Source: an uncultured bacterium (GTDB taxonomy: Bacteria; Desulfobacterota; BSN033; UBA1163). From it: a stretch of 37,489 bases of DNA. The translations under genes and the position numbers were made by a program. Of this stretch, positions 22,126 to 32,363 are shown piece by piece. The stretch lies in the NCBI GenBank assembly GCA_938045955.1, contig CALIBK010000126.1:1-37489 (forward strand), read 5' to 3'. Below the pieces are notes generated by a model. That model was not told where the DNA came from. It did no database searches and was given only the letters and a program-made list of their open reading frames with translations. The stretch's first letter is position 1, and each line of letters opens with the position of its first letter.

Positions 22126-24075
22126 TTATATAAAGGTATCCACCATTCGAAGGGTCTGAACCGATGATGAATTTCGTAACTCACATGCAAAATTAGGACA
22201 AGAAGCAATACAGGCCCCGCATCCTTGACAGAGGGCAACATGAACGATGGAGATTCCCCGTCGATAGTCCATCTCCCTTGCCTCATAGGGGCATATCTCA
22301 ACACAAATCCCACAACCGCTACAAACCGTTTCATCCACGTAAGCAATGAGTGGATCCTGAAAAAGTTTGTCCGTTGAAAGAAGGGCCTGGATTTTACCCG
22401 CTGTGGCCGATGCCTGGGAGACGGTATCGGTGATATCTTTGGGACTTTGCCCACAGCCTGCCAGATAGATCCCTTTGGTGGAACTCTCCACGGGGTAGAG
22501 TTTGATATGGGCTTCGGTCAAAAATCCGTGTTTATCAACAGTGGCTCTTAATTTGGCTGCGAGCTCCTTCACCCCCTCAGAGGGAATGATCGCTGTTGCC
22601 AGAACCACCAGATCTGCACCAATCTCTATCCCTTTTCCGGTCAGGGTATCCACCCCCCAGACTTTGACCTTCCCATCCTCCTGGAAAACCCTTGACACCC
22701 TTCCCCTGAGGTAGAGAACTCCATTCTCTTCGATCGTCTTCTGAAGAAATTCCTCATAACCCTTTCCATCCGAACGAATATCCATATAGAAGACATAGGG
22801 TTGTCCATCCGGAACCTGTTCTTTGTACATCTTTGCCTGTTTTGCAGTATACATACAACAGATTCTTGAACAGTAAGGCATATAACGATCAGGATCCCTC
22901 GAGGCCACACATTGGATAAAAACCATCTCCTTTGGAACCCTTCCATCAGAAGGACGGAGGATTTTCCCCCGGGTAGGCCCATCAGGTGATAACATCCGTT
23001 CAAAGGCGAGTCCATCGATCACATCCGGAATCTCCCCATACCCGTATTCTCCTAACCTTTCTTTTGGGAAAAGGTCAAATCCGGTGGCAATGACAATGGC
23101 TCCGACTTTTCTGTGGATCCTCTCATCTTTTTGATCGAATTGAATGGCTTTTTCAGGACAGACCTCCTCACACTTTCTGCAGCTTCGATCTTGGAAGTAC
23201 CGGCATTGAGTTGGAGTGACCTTAACGCGTTTAGGAACACAGTTGGGGTAAAGAAAATCGACCGCCTTTCTCATTCCCAACTCTCTATCAAAGGAAGAGG
23301 GATATTCCACCGGACAGACTTCGATACATCGTGCACACCCATTGCATCGTGTCCAATCCACATAGGTAGCTTTTTTATGGATAATTATCTCAAAATTTCC
23401 TACATAACCCTTCACCTCTTCCAGTTCCGAGCAACAAAATAATTCAATCTTTGGATGACTTACTATCTCTAAGGCCTTCGCGAGGAGATTTGGAAAAGCT
23501 GGTGAAAGATCGGGGAAGGTTTTTGAAAGTTGGGCCATATGTCCACCCAGGGCTGGCCCTTTCTCAACCAGGAACACTTCATATCCTCCCTGGGCCAGAT
23601 CGAGGGAGGCTGTCATTCCAGCAATGCCTCCTCCGATCACCAAAACATTTCTGTTGATGCTCATCGCTAAGGGTTCGAGTTCTTCATTCCTTCTCACTTT
23701 CTCTAAGGTGGCCTGAATGATTTCCATCGCCTTCCGGGTGGCTTCTTCTTTCTCTTTTTGATGAACCCAGCTGCACTGCTCCCGAATATTCGCGATTTCA
23801 CAGAGATAAGGGTTCATTCCCGCTGTCTTGACAGCTTTGCGAAAGGTATTTTCATGCATACTCGGCGAGCAACAGGCGACCACCACTCCCTCTAACTGCT
23901 TCTCCTGAATGGCCTCTCGAATGAGTTGTTGTCCGGGCTCTGAACACATGTAGATGTAGTCTATGCTATGACAGACATCCTCGATTTTACCAATCTCCTC
24001 TGCCACTTTTTTCACATCCACCGTGCCGGCGATATTCACTCCACAGTGACAGATAAAAACTCCCAATCTCCGCAT
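22126..24075 (-). CDS. hdrA: HdrA-like flavoprotein, full length (set 2)
   Basis: 649 aa; N-terminal GVFICHCGVNIAGTVDV domain, FAD domain, inserted ferredoxin, C-terminal CSGCGICVEICP...CQGCGACIASCP. Confidence 0.92.
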   Translation of the reverse strand: MRRLGVFICHCGVNIAGTVDVKKVAEEIGKIEDVCHSIDYIYMCSEPGQQLIREAIQEKQLEGVVVACCSPSMHENTFRKAVKTAGMNPYLCEIANIREQCSWVHQKEKEEATRKAMEIIQATLEKVRRNEELEPLAMSINRNVLVIGGGIAGMTASLDLAQGGYEVFLVEKGPALGGHMAQLSKTFPDLSPAFPNLLAKALEIVSHPKIELFCCSELEEVKGYVGNFEIIIHKKATYVDWTRCNGCARCIEVCPVEYPSSFDRELGMRKAVDFLYPNCVPKRVKVTPTQCRYFQDRSCRKCEEVCPEKAIQFDQKDERIHRKVGAIVIATGFDLFPKERLGEYGYGEIPDVIDGLAFERMLSPDGPTRGKILRPSDGRVPKEMVFIQCVASRDPDRYMPYCSRICCMYTAKQAKMYKEQVPDGQPYVFYMDIRSDGKGYEEFLQKTIEENGVLYLRGRVSRVFQEDGKVKVWGVDTLTGKGIEIGADLVVLATAIIPSEGVKELAAKLRATVDKHGFLTEAHIKLYPVESSTKGIYLAGCGQSPKDITDTVSQASATAGKIQALLSTDKLFQDPLIAYVDETVCSGCGICVEICPYEAREMDYRRGISIVHVALCQGCGACIASCPNFACELRNSSSVQTLRMVDTFI

Positions 24076-24109
24076 AGTTACCCTTAGATTTTATGCCTTC
24101 CGATGGTCG

Positions 24110-25423
24110 TCATGAGTATCTGGCGAATAAACTTTGGACCTTACTTGCCGCTGCATTCGCATGAGCCACTGTATCGGCAATATCTTTAGGCCCCTGGACA
24201 CACCCTGCTAAATAAATCCCTTCTCGGTTCGTCTCCACCGGTTTCAGTTTCCTATCGGCCTCGGTCAGGAAACCGTATAAATCAATGGGAATCCCTAATA
24301 TCTGAGCTAAAGCCTTCACCTCTTGATGAGGGATGATCGCTGTAGCCAGAACCACAAGATCGGCCAACACCTCTACCTTTTTCCCTGTCAGGGTATCCAC
24401 CCCCCAAACTGCAATCTTTTCTCCATCCCGGAAGATCCTTGAAACCCGTCCTCTTAAATAGAGAATCCCTTCTTCCATCGTCTGTTGAATAAATTCTTCG
24501 TATCCTTTTCCTGTAGATCGAATATCCATGTAAAAGATATAGACCTGGCCCTCATGAACTTTATGTTTGTACAGTCGGGCATGTTTCGCGGTATACATGC
24601 AGCAAACCCTTGAACAGTAGGGCATATATCGTTCCGGATCTCTTGAGCCTGTACACTGGATAAACACAACCTCTTTAGGAACCTTTCCGTCCGAAGGTCT
24701 TCGGATTTCTCCGTTCGTGGGTCCAGAGGCCGAATTCAGTCTCTCAAAAGAAAGCCCATCAATCACATCTGGAATCTCCCCATATCCATATTCTCCAAAT
24801 CGTTCGATGGGCATCAGATCAAAGCCGGTAGCGACAATAATCGCTCCAACCTTTTCTTCGATGATCCGATCCTCTTGTTGATAATTGATCGCCCCGACCG
24901 GACAGATCTTTTCACACACCCGGCATTTTTTCTCCAGAAAATAACGACAGTGAGAAGTGTTGATAACAGGTTTATTGGGAACGGCCTGGGGAGAGAGGGT
25001 ATAGATTGCCTTCCCAAGACCCATCCCTCGATCAAATTCAGATGGGTATTTAGAAGGACATTTCTGTTGACAAAGACCACATCCTGTACATTTCTCCCAA
25101 TCGACGTAGCTTGCTTTTTTACGAATCTGAACGATAAAATTCCCAGCTTGACCCTCTACCCGGACCACTTCTGAATAGGTGTGTAATTGAATTCGGGGGT
25201 GCTGACCTGTTTCTACGGTCTTTGGGGTAAGCGTGCACTGGGCACAGTCAAGGGTGGGAAAGGTCTCGGAAAGCTGAAGCATCCGGCCCCCAATGGAGGG
25301 TAATTTCTCTACCAGCAGGACATTGTATCCAGCATTCCCAATATCAATCGACGCAGTAATCCCGGCAATCCCCCCACCTATTACCATTGCCTTTTTGATA
25401 AAACCATTCCCGGAAGAACCCAT
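24110..25423 (-). CDS. hdrA: HdrA-like flavoprotein, truncated paralog (set 2)
   Basis: 437 aa; VIGGGIAGITASIDIGNAGYNV, FPTLDCAQCTLTPKTVE, inserted ferredoxin; lacks the N-terminal CHCG domain and C-terminal ferredoxin present in the neighbour. Confidence 0.9.
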   Translation of the reverse strand: MGSSGNGFIKKAMVIGGGIAGITASIDIGNAGYNVLLVEKLPSIGGRMLQLSETFPTLDCAQCTLTPKTVETGQHPRIQLHTYSEVVRVEGQAGNFIVQIRKKASYVDWEKCTGCGLCQQKCPSKYPSEFDRGMGLGKAIYTLSPQAVPNKPVINTSHCRYFLEKKCRVCEKICPVGAINYQQEDRIIEEKVGAIIVATGFDLMPIERFGEYGYGEIPDVIDGLSFERLNSASGPTNGEIRRPSDGKVPKEVVFIQCTGSRDPERYMPYCSRVCCMYTAKHARLYKHKVHEGQVYIFYMDIRSTGKGYEEFIQQTMEEGILYLRGRVSRIFRDGEKIAVWGVDTLTGKKVEVLADLVVLATAIIPHQEVKALAQILGIPIDLYGFLTEADRKLKPVETNREGIYLAGCVQGPKDIADTVAHANAAASKVQSLFARYS

Positions 25424-25472
25424 CTCTACCTCTCTTCCGCTTTCCCTCCCAGGAAGAGGAATTGAATGGATC

Positions 25473-26354
25473 CTAAACCAATCCTTTCCTTTTCAAAAGG
25501 GGGATTGGATCCACCGCATTCTGCTCAAATCCCAAGGTTCGGGGATCAAGGCCCATTGCCACTCCAAGGAGTTGAGTAAAATAGAGCACCGGAATCGTTT
25601 TGAAATCTAAGTGAGCTTTTAGGATATCCGATTGTTTCTGATCCAGGTTAAATGTACAGAGGGGGCAGGTCGAAACCACCACTTCAGCTCCTTGTTTCAT
25701 GGCAGAGGTTAAAATTCGATAGGCACATTCTGTAGCTACCTCCGGAGATCCCACAGACTGAAAGGAGCCACAGCATTCAATCTTATATGGAAAATCGACA
25801 GGCTTCGCTCCTAAAGATTCTAAAAACTCTTCAAAGAGGGTTGGCCTCTCTTTATCATCGAAACCCATCTCTTCGAAAGGGCGTAGAAGCATACACCCAT
25901 AATAAGGGGCAGCTTGAAGCTCATTCAAAGGTTTTTTCACCTTATCCTTGATGGTTGAAAAACCGATCTCCTGTTTTAATATTTCAAGATAGTGTAAGAC
26001 TTTCAGATCTCCAAGATAATTCATTTCCATAAACTCGTTAATCTTCTCCCGTTTTTCCCCATCCCTTTGAAGTAAATGATTTGTCCTTTTAATGACATTA
26101 AAACAGATGGCACAGAGGGTCGTAAGGATTTCTCCTTGCTCCTTAGCCCGGGCTAAAATTCTTGCAGGAGGAAGAAGGGCCATGAGGTTATCTGTGGCTA
26201 AAGGAAAGGTGGCTCCACAACACGTCCAGTTTGGAAGTTCAATAAGTTCAAATCCAAGGAGAAGAGAACAATTTCGAGCCGTTTGATCGAAGTTTTTAGC
26301 TTTTGTATAGAGGGTGCATCCTGGAAAGTAGAGATAATTCATAAGAAACTCCAA
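25473..26354 (-). CDS. hdrB: HdrB-like CCG-domain subunit (set 2)
   Basis: 293 aa; TCCGATFPLATDN...CAIC and ECCGSFQSVGS...CPLC. Confidence 0.92.
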   Translation of the reverse strand: MEFLMNYLYFPGCTLYTKAKNFDQTARNCSLLLGFELIELPNWTCCGATFPLATDNLMALLPPARILARAKEQGEILTTLCAICFNVIKRTNHLLQRDGEKREKINEFMEMNYLGDLKVLHYLEILKQEIGFSTIKDKVKKPLNELQAAPYYGCMLLRPFEEMGFDDKERPTLFEEFLESLGAKPVDFPYKIECCGSFQSVGSPEVATECAYRILTSAMKQGAEVVVSTCPLCTFNLDQKQSDILKAHLDFKTIPVLYFTQLLGVAMGLDPRTLGFEQNAVDPIPLLKRKGLV

Positions 26355-26425
26355 AACGGGATAGAGCTGAGAGTGGACCGCTAAATAGTAAAAAACCCAT
26401 GCCCCAAGCTCTATGGGCCCTTCTG

Positions 26426-26839
26426 TTACGAAAGAAACTTTCTGAAACCACTGATAAAGGCAATCTGAGGAACTCTTTCTAAAAATCCTTCCGGGAATTC
26501 AGAAATTTGAAGATAGTCTCTTCGTTCCTTCTTCCGCAGGATGACCATCCGAAGGGCATCCATCACCCGAGCAATATCAATGCCCTTGGGACATCTTGAA
26601 CTGCATTGAAGACAGGAGGCGCATAGCCAGAAGGTATTAACCGAAAGGACTTCTTCCTCCAGGCCCAGCAGGGTGTATCGAATCACTTCGTGAGGCCCAA
26701 GGTCCATGGCAAATGCCACAGGACAACCAGCGGTACAATTCCCACATTGATAACAGGCAAAGAGATTCTGTCCACTGATCCATTCCACTTTTTTTGCAAA
26801 CTCATTGTGAACTTTATCCCTGGATAATTCGATTTTCAT
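26426..26839 (-). CDS. hdrC: HdrC-like iron-sulfur subunit (set 2)
   Basis: 137 aa; CYQCGNCTAGCPVAFAMDLGPHEVIRYTLLG and CASCLQCSSRCPKGI. Confidence 0.92.
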   Translation of the reverse strand: MKIELSRDKVHNEFAKKVEWISGQNLFACYQCGNCTAGCPVAFAMDLGPHEVIRYTLLGLEEEVLSVNTFWLCASCLQCSSRCPKGIDIARVMDALRMVILRKKERRDYLQISEFPEGFLERVPQIAFISGFRKFLS

Positions 26840-26855
26840 AGAATCTCCCTAAGGT

Positions 26856-27413
26856 TCAGGGTCTTTTATACTTCTTCTCCCCTTCGATATAAAGATCATT
26901 TCCATATATATCATTTATGACGATCACCGGAAAGTCTTCAACCTCTAATCTACGGATGGCCTCTGGACCCAGGTCTTCATAGGCGACAATTTCAGCTCGT
27001 TTGATTCTTTTGGCTAAGAGCGCCCCGGCTCCACCTGTGGCTGCAAAATAGACCGCCTTATACTTCTTCATCGCCTCTTTCACCAAATCAGACCGCATTC
27101 CCTTCCCGATCATTCCTTTCAAGCCCTTTTCAATTAAAGCAGGAGAGTAGACATCCATCCGATAACTCGTCGTGGGCCCCGCAGACCCAAAGACCTTTCC
27201 GGGAGGAGCAGGAGAGGGTCCCACATAATATATAATCTGCCCTCTGATGTCAAAAGGAAGATCTTTTCCCCCTTGGATTAAATCAAAGAGTCTTTTATGG
27301 GCTGCATCCCTTCCTGTGTAAAGAATCCCATTAATAAGGACTCGATCTCCAATTCTCAATCTTTCTACATCCTCATCTCTGAGAGGCGTCTTTAGGCGAA
27401 TGGACTCAGGCAT
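26856..27413 (-). CDS. Fumarate hydratase class I, beta (C-terminal) subunit
   Basis: 185 aa; GPSPAPPGKVFGSAGPTTSYRMDVYSP, YFAATGGAGALLAK, EAIRRLEVEDFPVIVINDIYGNDLY. Confidence 0.93.
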   Translation of the reverse strand: MPESIRLKTPLRDEDVERLRIGDRVLINGILYTGRDAAHKRLFDLIQGGKDLPFDIRGQIIYYVGPSPAPPGKVFGSAGPTTSYRMDVYSPALIEKGLKGMIGKGMRSDLVKEAMKKYKAVYFAATGGAGALLAKRIKRAEIVAYEDLGPEAIRRLEVEDFPVIVINDIYGNDLYIEGEKKYKRP

Positions 27414-27439
27414 CTCTCCCCCTCTCTCCCAATCTTTTT

Positions 27440-28279
27440 TTAAAGGATAACCTCTTTATGTCGATGGGCATGGCATTGAATATTGACAGCCAGAGGTAAA
27501 CTGGCAATATGACATGGCATCATCAGGATATGAACAGCCAGAGAAGTCGTCCTTCCCCCCAGCCCCTGCGGCCCTATTCCAAGCCGGTTAATCTCTTCAA
27601 GAATTTCGGACTCCAATCGGTCAAGGTCTGGATCAGGGTTTCGGCTTCCAAGGGGCCGAAGTAAGCTCTTTTTTGCAAGAATTGCAGCCTGCTCAAAATT
27701 TCCACCAATCCCCATTCCAATGATTGTAGGGGGACAGGGATTTGACCCTGACTCTTTCACTCGCTGGACAACATATCTCTTGATGCCTTCCATGCCATCG
27801 GAAGGGCTCAGCATCACGACCCGACTCATATTTTCGCTCCCCCCACCCTTTGGAGCCACAATGAGCCTTACCCTATCTCCAGGAACGATTTCCATATGAA
27901 GAATTGGAGGAGTATTATCCCCTGTATTGGCCCGGCTAAAAGGATGGCACATGGATTTTCTCAGATACCCTTCTCGGTATCCTCGTCGGACTCCTTCAAA
28001 GAGGGCCTCTTTTAGATCTCCCCCAACAAAGTGAACCTCCTGTCCCACTTCAAGAAAGATGACAGCAACTCCGGTATCCTGGCAGATGGGAACCCTCTCC
28101 TCCTTTGCAATACGGGCATTCTCCTTCAACTCCTTGAGGATCTCAATGGCCAAGGGAGATTCTTCCTTCTCAATAGCACGATCAAAGGCTTGAAGAACAT
28201 CTTCCCCTAAATCGGTGTTCGCCTCGATGCAGAGTTCCTTTACCTTCTCGGTAATCCGTCTTACCTCTATCTCTCTCAT
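27440..28279 (-). CDS. Fumarate hydratase class I, alpha (N-terminal) subunit
   Basis: 279 aa; CQDTGVAVIFLEVG, PKGGGSENMSRV, CPPTIIGMGIGGNFEQAAILAKKSLLRP, MPCHIASLPLAVNIQCHAHRH. Confidence 0.93.
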   Translation of the reverse strand: MREIEVRRITEKVKELCIEANTDLGEDVLQAFDRAIEKEESPLAIEILKELKENARIAKEERVPICQDTGVAVIFLEVGQEVHFVGGDLKEALFEGVRRGYREGYLRKSMCHPFSRANTGDNTPPILHMEIVPGDRVRLIVAPKGGGSENMSRVVMLSPSDGMEGIKRYVVQRVKESGSNPCPPTIIGMGIGGNFEQAAILAKKSLLRPLGSRNPDPDLDRLESEILEEINRLGIGPQGLGGRTTSLAVHILMMPCHIASLPLAVNIQCHAHRHKEVIL

Positions 28280-28296
28280 TCTGTCTCCCTGTGGAT

Positions 28297-29241
<945 letters not shown>

Positions 29242-29255
29242 TTAGAATAAGTTCT

Positions 29256-30350
29256 CTAATCCTTTATCATATAATCCACCTTAAAGGACGCCTCGTTTAA
29301 ATATTTGGGTTCTACTTGATATCCTTTGAGATCATAACCACAGGTCTTTCGGATGACAAGCTCAGGCCTTAGGAATATTTCTTTTGGAGGCCCGGTTTCA
29401 CTCCCTTCAATTCTCTTGACTAATAACTCCGTAGCGATCGCCCCCATTTCAAACTTTTTCTGGCCAATGGTCGATAAATCAATCCCTTTGATGCCTGAAA
29501 GTTCAATATCATTAAATCCAATAAGGGCTATATCTTCAGGCACTCTTACCCCTTCCTCAATGAGGGCCTGATACACTCCGATCGCCATATAATCATTCGT
29601 GGCAAAAATAGCACTCGGAGGATCAACCATTTGGAGAAATTTCTTCCCTCCTTGATATCCAGATTCTCTTAAGAAGTTTCCCTCCAAAAAATATTCTTCC
29701 CGTGGTTCAATCCCATAAGCCTTGAGTGCCCTTTTCCCGCCCTCCAGACGTTCGAACCCTACGGAGGACTCTGAGGAACCTCCGACCACGCCAATTCTTT
29801 GATGCCCTAACCGGATCAGATGCTCAACCGCCATATATCCGCCCAAAAGATTATCAACCCCCACATAATCGACCCTTTCTTTCACTTTAAGATGATAGGT
29901 TCGACGGTTTACGAGAATGATAGGGAATCCCTCATCCGCCAGTTCCATAATATTGGGATCACCGATATGGGCCGAGGTGAAGATAATCCCATCCACCCCT
30001 TTACTTCTGAGCATCTCGATGTATTGTTTTTCGGTAGAGAGATCATAATTGGTACTACAAAAAATAATATTATATCCCAATTCTCTGGCAGTCATTTCAA
30101 TTCCCTGGGAGAGTTCGGTATAGAAGGGATTGGCAATGGTGGTGATGACGAGGCCTATGGTTTTGGTCCGCTTCATGACCAAACTTCGGGCAATGAAGTC
30201 GGGTCGATAGTTCAGCTGCCTGGCAATCGAAAGAATCCTCTCCTTTGTTTCAGGCCTGATTCGAGATTTATTATTTAACGCTCTTGATACGGTGGTATGA
30301 GAGACATTGGCCAATCGGGCAATGTCTTTAATATTGACCTTCTTTTTCAT
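29256..30350 (-). CDS. LacI-family transcriptional regulator
   Basis: 364 aa; N-terminal HTH VNIKDIARLANVSHTTVSRALNNKSRIRPETKERIL, C-terminal periplasmic-binding-like domain. Confidence 0.93.
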   Translation of the reverse strand: MKKKVNIKDIARLANVSHTTVSRALNNKSRIRPETKERILSIARQLNYRPDFIARSLVMKRTKTIGLVITTIANPFYTELSQGIEMTARELGYNIIFCSTNYDLSTEKQYIEMLRSKGVDGIIFTSAHIGDPNIMELADEGFPIILVNRRTYHLKVKERVDYVGVDNLLGGYMAVEHLIRLGHQRIGVVGGSSESSVGFERLEGGKRALKAYGIEPREEYFLEGNFLRESGYQGGKKFLQMVDPPSAIFATNDYMAIGVYQALIEEGVRVPEDIALIGFNDIELSGIKGIDLSTIGQKKFEMGAIATELLVKRIEGSETGPPKEIFLRPELVIRKTCGYDLKGYQVEPKYLNEASFKVDYMIKD

Positions 30351-30370
30351 TTTTAAATTCGATGGATCGG

Positions 30371-31858
30371 TTATCCTCTGGATAATTCTGCTTTGGCCTT
30401 TGCGATGGCTTCATCCTCCCGTTTCACATCTTCAAGAGTCTTGGGTTTTAATTTTTCAGGAACTGGTTCCAGTCCGTATTTCCACTTTAAGAATTGCACC
30501 CCTGTCTGAGGGAAAATGGCACAAATCAGAACATCGTAGAGATCTTTGGCTAATCCCCTGGTCTCCTCTTTGACCTTTTCAAGCTCTGGCTCGATCAGGT
30601 CTGCAGGGCGGCAGGTAATGGGTTCCGTCCCTTTTTTGTATCCTTTTAAGACCAATTTTCGGATCTCCTCGGATATCGGAACAGGAGACCTTCCATAAAG
30701 ACCATAGACATAATCTTGTGTCTCTTTGGAGACCATCTTATAGCGACCGAACAGGGTATTAAGGACGGCCTGGACCCCCACGATCTGGGAGGTCGGAGTG
30801 ACGAGGGGAGGATATCCCAGATCCTTTCTCGTTTTAGGAAGTTCTTCATAGACCTCGTTGATCCGATGAAGGGCCTTCTGCTGCTTGAGCTGGCTGACCA
30901 TGTTTGAAATCATTCCACCAGGAATCTGATGTCTGAGGACATTGGTATCAATAACCGACATCTTTGTCGTATCGAGGAAATCACGATATTTGGGTGCAAT
31001 GGTTTCCAGATATTCTCCCAATTTCAATATCTTCTCAAGATTGAGCCCAGAATCCCATGGGGTTCCTTCTAAGGCTACGATGATGGGTTCTACTGCGGGT
31101 TGAGAGGAACGAAGGGCAAAAGGAGCCAAGGCCGTATCAATAATATCCACTCCTGCTTCGATCGCTTTAAGGTAAGTCATCGAAGCCATCCCACTGGTGT
31201 AATGGGTATGGAGTTGAATGGGAATCTTAATGGTCTCTTTTAAAGCCTTCACCAGTGCATAAGCGTCATAGGGAGCCAATAATCCAGCCATATCTTTAAT
31301 ACACAGGGAGTCTGCCCCCATATCCACTAAGATTTTTGCCTTTTCTAAATAATACTTTAAATTGTATACGGGTCCTCCCATTCTCCTTTCCGTTAAGGAG
31401 TAACAAATCGTTCCTTGAATATGTTTCCCACACCGTTTAATCACTTTAAAAGGAGTTTCAAAATTCCTTTCGTCGTTGACGGCATCGAAACATCGAAAAA
31501 TATCGATCCCTACCTCAGCTGCCTTTTCAATGAAGGCCTCAGCGACATCGTCAGGATAGTTTCGATAGCCCACCAGATTTTGACCCCTCAGGAGCATCTG
31601 AAAGGGAGTTCGGGGCATGAGTTTTTTCAAAATTCTTACTCGCTCCCAGGGATCTTCGGCCAAAAATCGATGGGCCACATCAAAGGTTGCTCCTCCCCAC
31701 ATCTCTACCGAGTGGAATCCCACTTGATCTAACTCTTCAGCAATCGGGATCATATCTTCGGTTCTCATTCTCGTGGCCAGCGATGACTGATGACCATCCC
31801 TGAAAGTAGTATCAGTAATTTTTATTGGCCTCTTTGGGATTTTTTCCATTCCTTCCAT
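30371..31858 (-). CDS. Carboxyltransferase subunit (pyruvate carboxylase B / oxaloacetate decarboxylase alpha / transcarboxylase 5S-like), no biotin carrier domain
   Basis: 495 aa; ITDTTFRDGHQSSLATRMRTEDM, SVEMWGGATFDVAHRFLAEDPWERVRILKKLMPRTPFQMLLRGQNLVGYRNYPDDV. No C-terminal MKM biotinylation motif. Confidence 0.85.
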   Translation of the reverse strand: MEGMEKIPKRPIKITDTTFRDGHQSSLATRMRTEDMIPIAEELDQVGFHSVEMWGGATFDVAHRFLAEDPWERVRILKKLMPRTPFQMLLRGQNLVGYRNYPDDVAEAFIEKAAEVGIDIFRCFDAVNDERNFETPFKVIKRCGKHIQGTICYSLTERRMGGPVYNLKYYLEKAKILVDMGADSLCIKDMAGLLAPYDAYALVKALKETIKIPIQLHTHYTSGMASMTYLKAIEAGVDIIDTALAPFALRSSQPAVEPIIVALEGTPWDSGLNLEKILKLGEYLETIAPKYRDFLDTTKMSVIDTNVLRHQIPGGMISNMVSQLKQQKALHRINEVYEELPKTRKDLGYPPLVTPTSQIVGVQAVLNTLFGRYKMVSKETQDYVYGLYGRSPVPISEEIRKLVLKGYKKGTEPITCRPADLIEPELEKVKEETRGLAKDLYDVLICAIFPQTGVQFLKWKYGLEPVPEKLKPKTLEDVKREDEAIAKAKAELSRG

Positions 31859-31898
31859 TTTTTCACTCCTTTCAAAAATTATTTTCTACATTGAATGC

Positions 31899-31910
31899 GT
31901 TAACGTTAAC
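31899..31910. promoter_or_regulatory. Perfect palindrome GTTAACGTTAAC, candidate LacI-family operator
   Basis: 12-bp palindrome with central CG just downstream of a promoter-like sequence upstream of the carboxyltransferase-lacI-mdh operon. Confidence 0.65.
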
Positions 31911-31914
31911 ATCA

Positions 31915-31943
31915 AATTAACACTAAATTAGACCCTTTGTCAA
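31915..31943 (-). promoter_or_regulatory. Candidate promoter of the metabolic operon
   Basis: Minus strand TTGACA (31943..31938), 17-nt spacer, TTAATT (31920..31915). Confidence 0.55.
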
Positions 31944-32013
31944 GAAAAAAAGAATTTTTGTTGATATTTAAATTCTTTTATTAATTCAATAAGTTAAAAA
32001 TTATGAATTTATT

Positions 32014-32349
32014 TTAATGAAGAATCCCATTGGGATGGGTTCGTATTTTGAAAGGTCCTTCCCAGGGATGCTTGATTTCCTCTATAAACCTATCCCGGCA
32101 GCTTTTACAAAGCACTAACGTGAATTCTTCATAAACCTCTTTCTCCAATTCTTCAGGATTTGAACCTTCCACCTGCTCAAACAATTTTTTTAATTGTTCA
32201 TCGAGGCCTTCTTTGGGTTCTATTAAATAACCATCAAAACCCGCGAAAACTTCGATATTCACGACATAGGAAAGACTTCCAGGTGGAAGTTCTTTACCGC
32301 ATCGAAAACATCTCGCCTGACTTACTTCTTCCGATCCTTTATTTTTCAT
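32014..32349 (-). CDS. Small conserved-looking protein with two CxxC pairs (zinc-binding-like), unknown function
   Basis: From ATG at 32349: MKNKGSEEVSQARCFRCGKELPPGSLSYVVNIEVFAGFDGYL...LVLCKSCRDRFIEEIKHPWEGPF. Track ORF opens to 32388. Confidence 0.75.
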   Translation of the reverse strand: MKNKGSEEVSQARCFRCGKELPPGSLSYVVNIEVFAGFDGYLIEPKEGLDEQLKKLFEQVEGSNPEELEKEVYEEFTLVLCKSCRDRFIEEIKHPWEGPFKIRTHPNGILH

Positions 32350-32363
32350 CTTCTTTTCCTTCC

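Noticed and set aside
15127-26839. Selenocysteine (in-frame UGA) in Hdr/MvhD genes
   Set aside because: All these ORFs run through intact with normal Cys motifs; no interrupted frame was seen.
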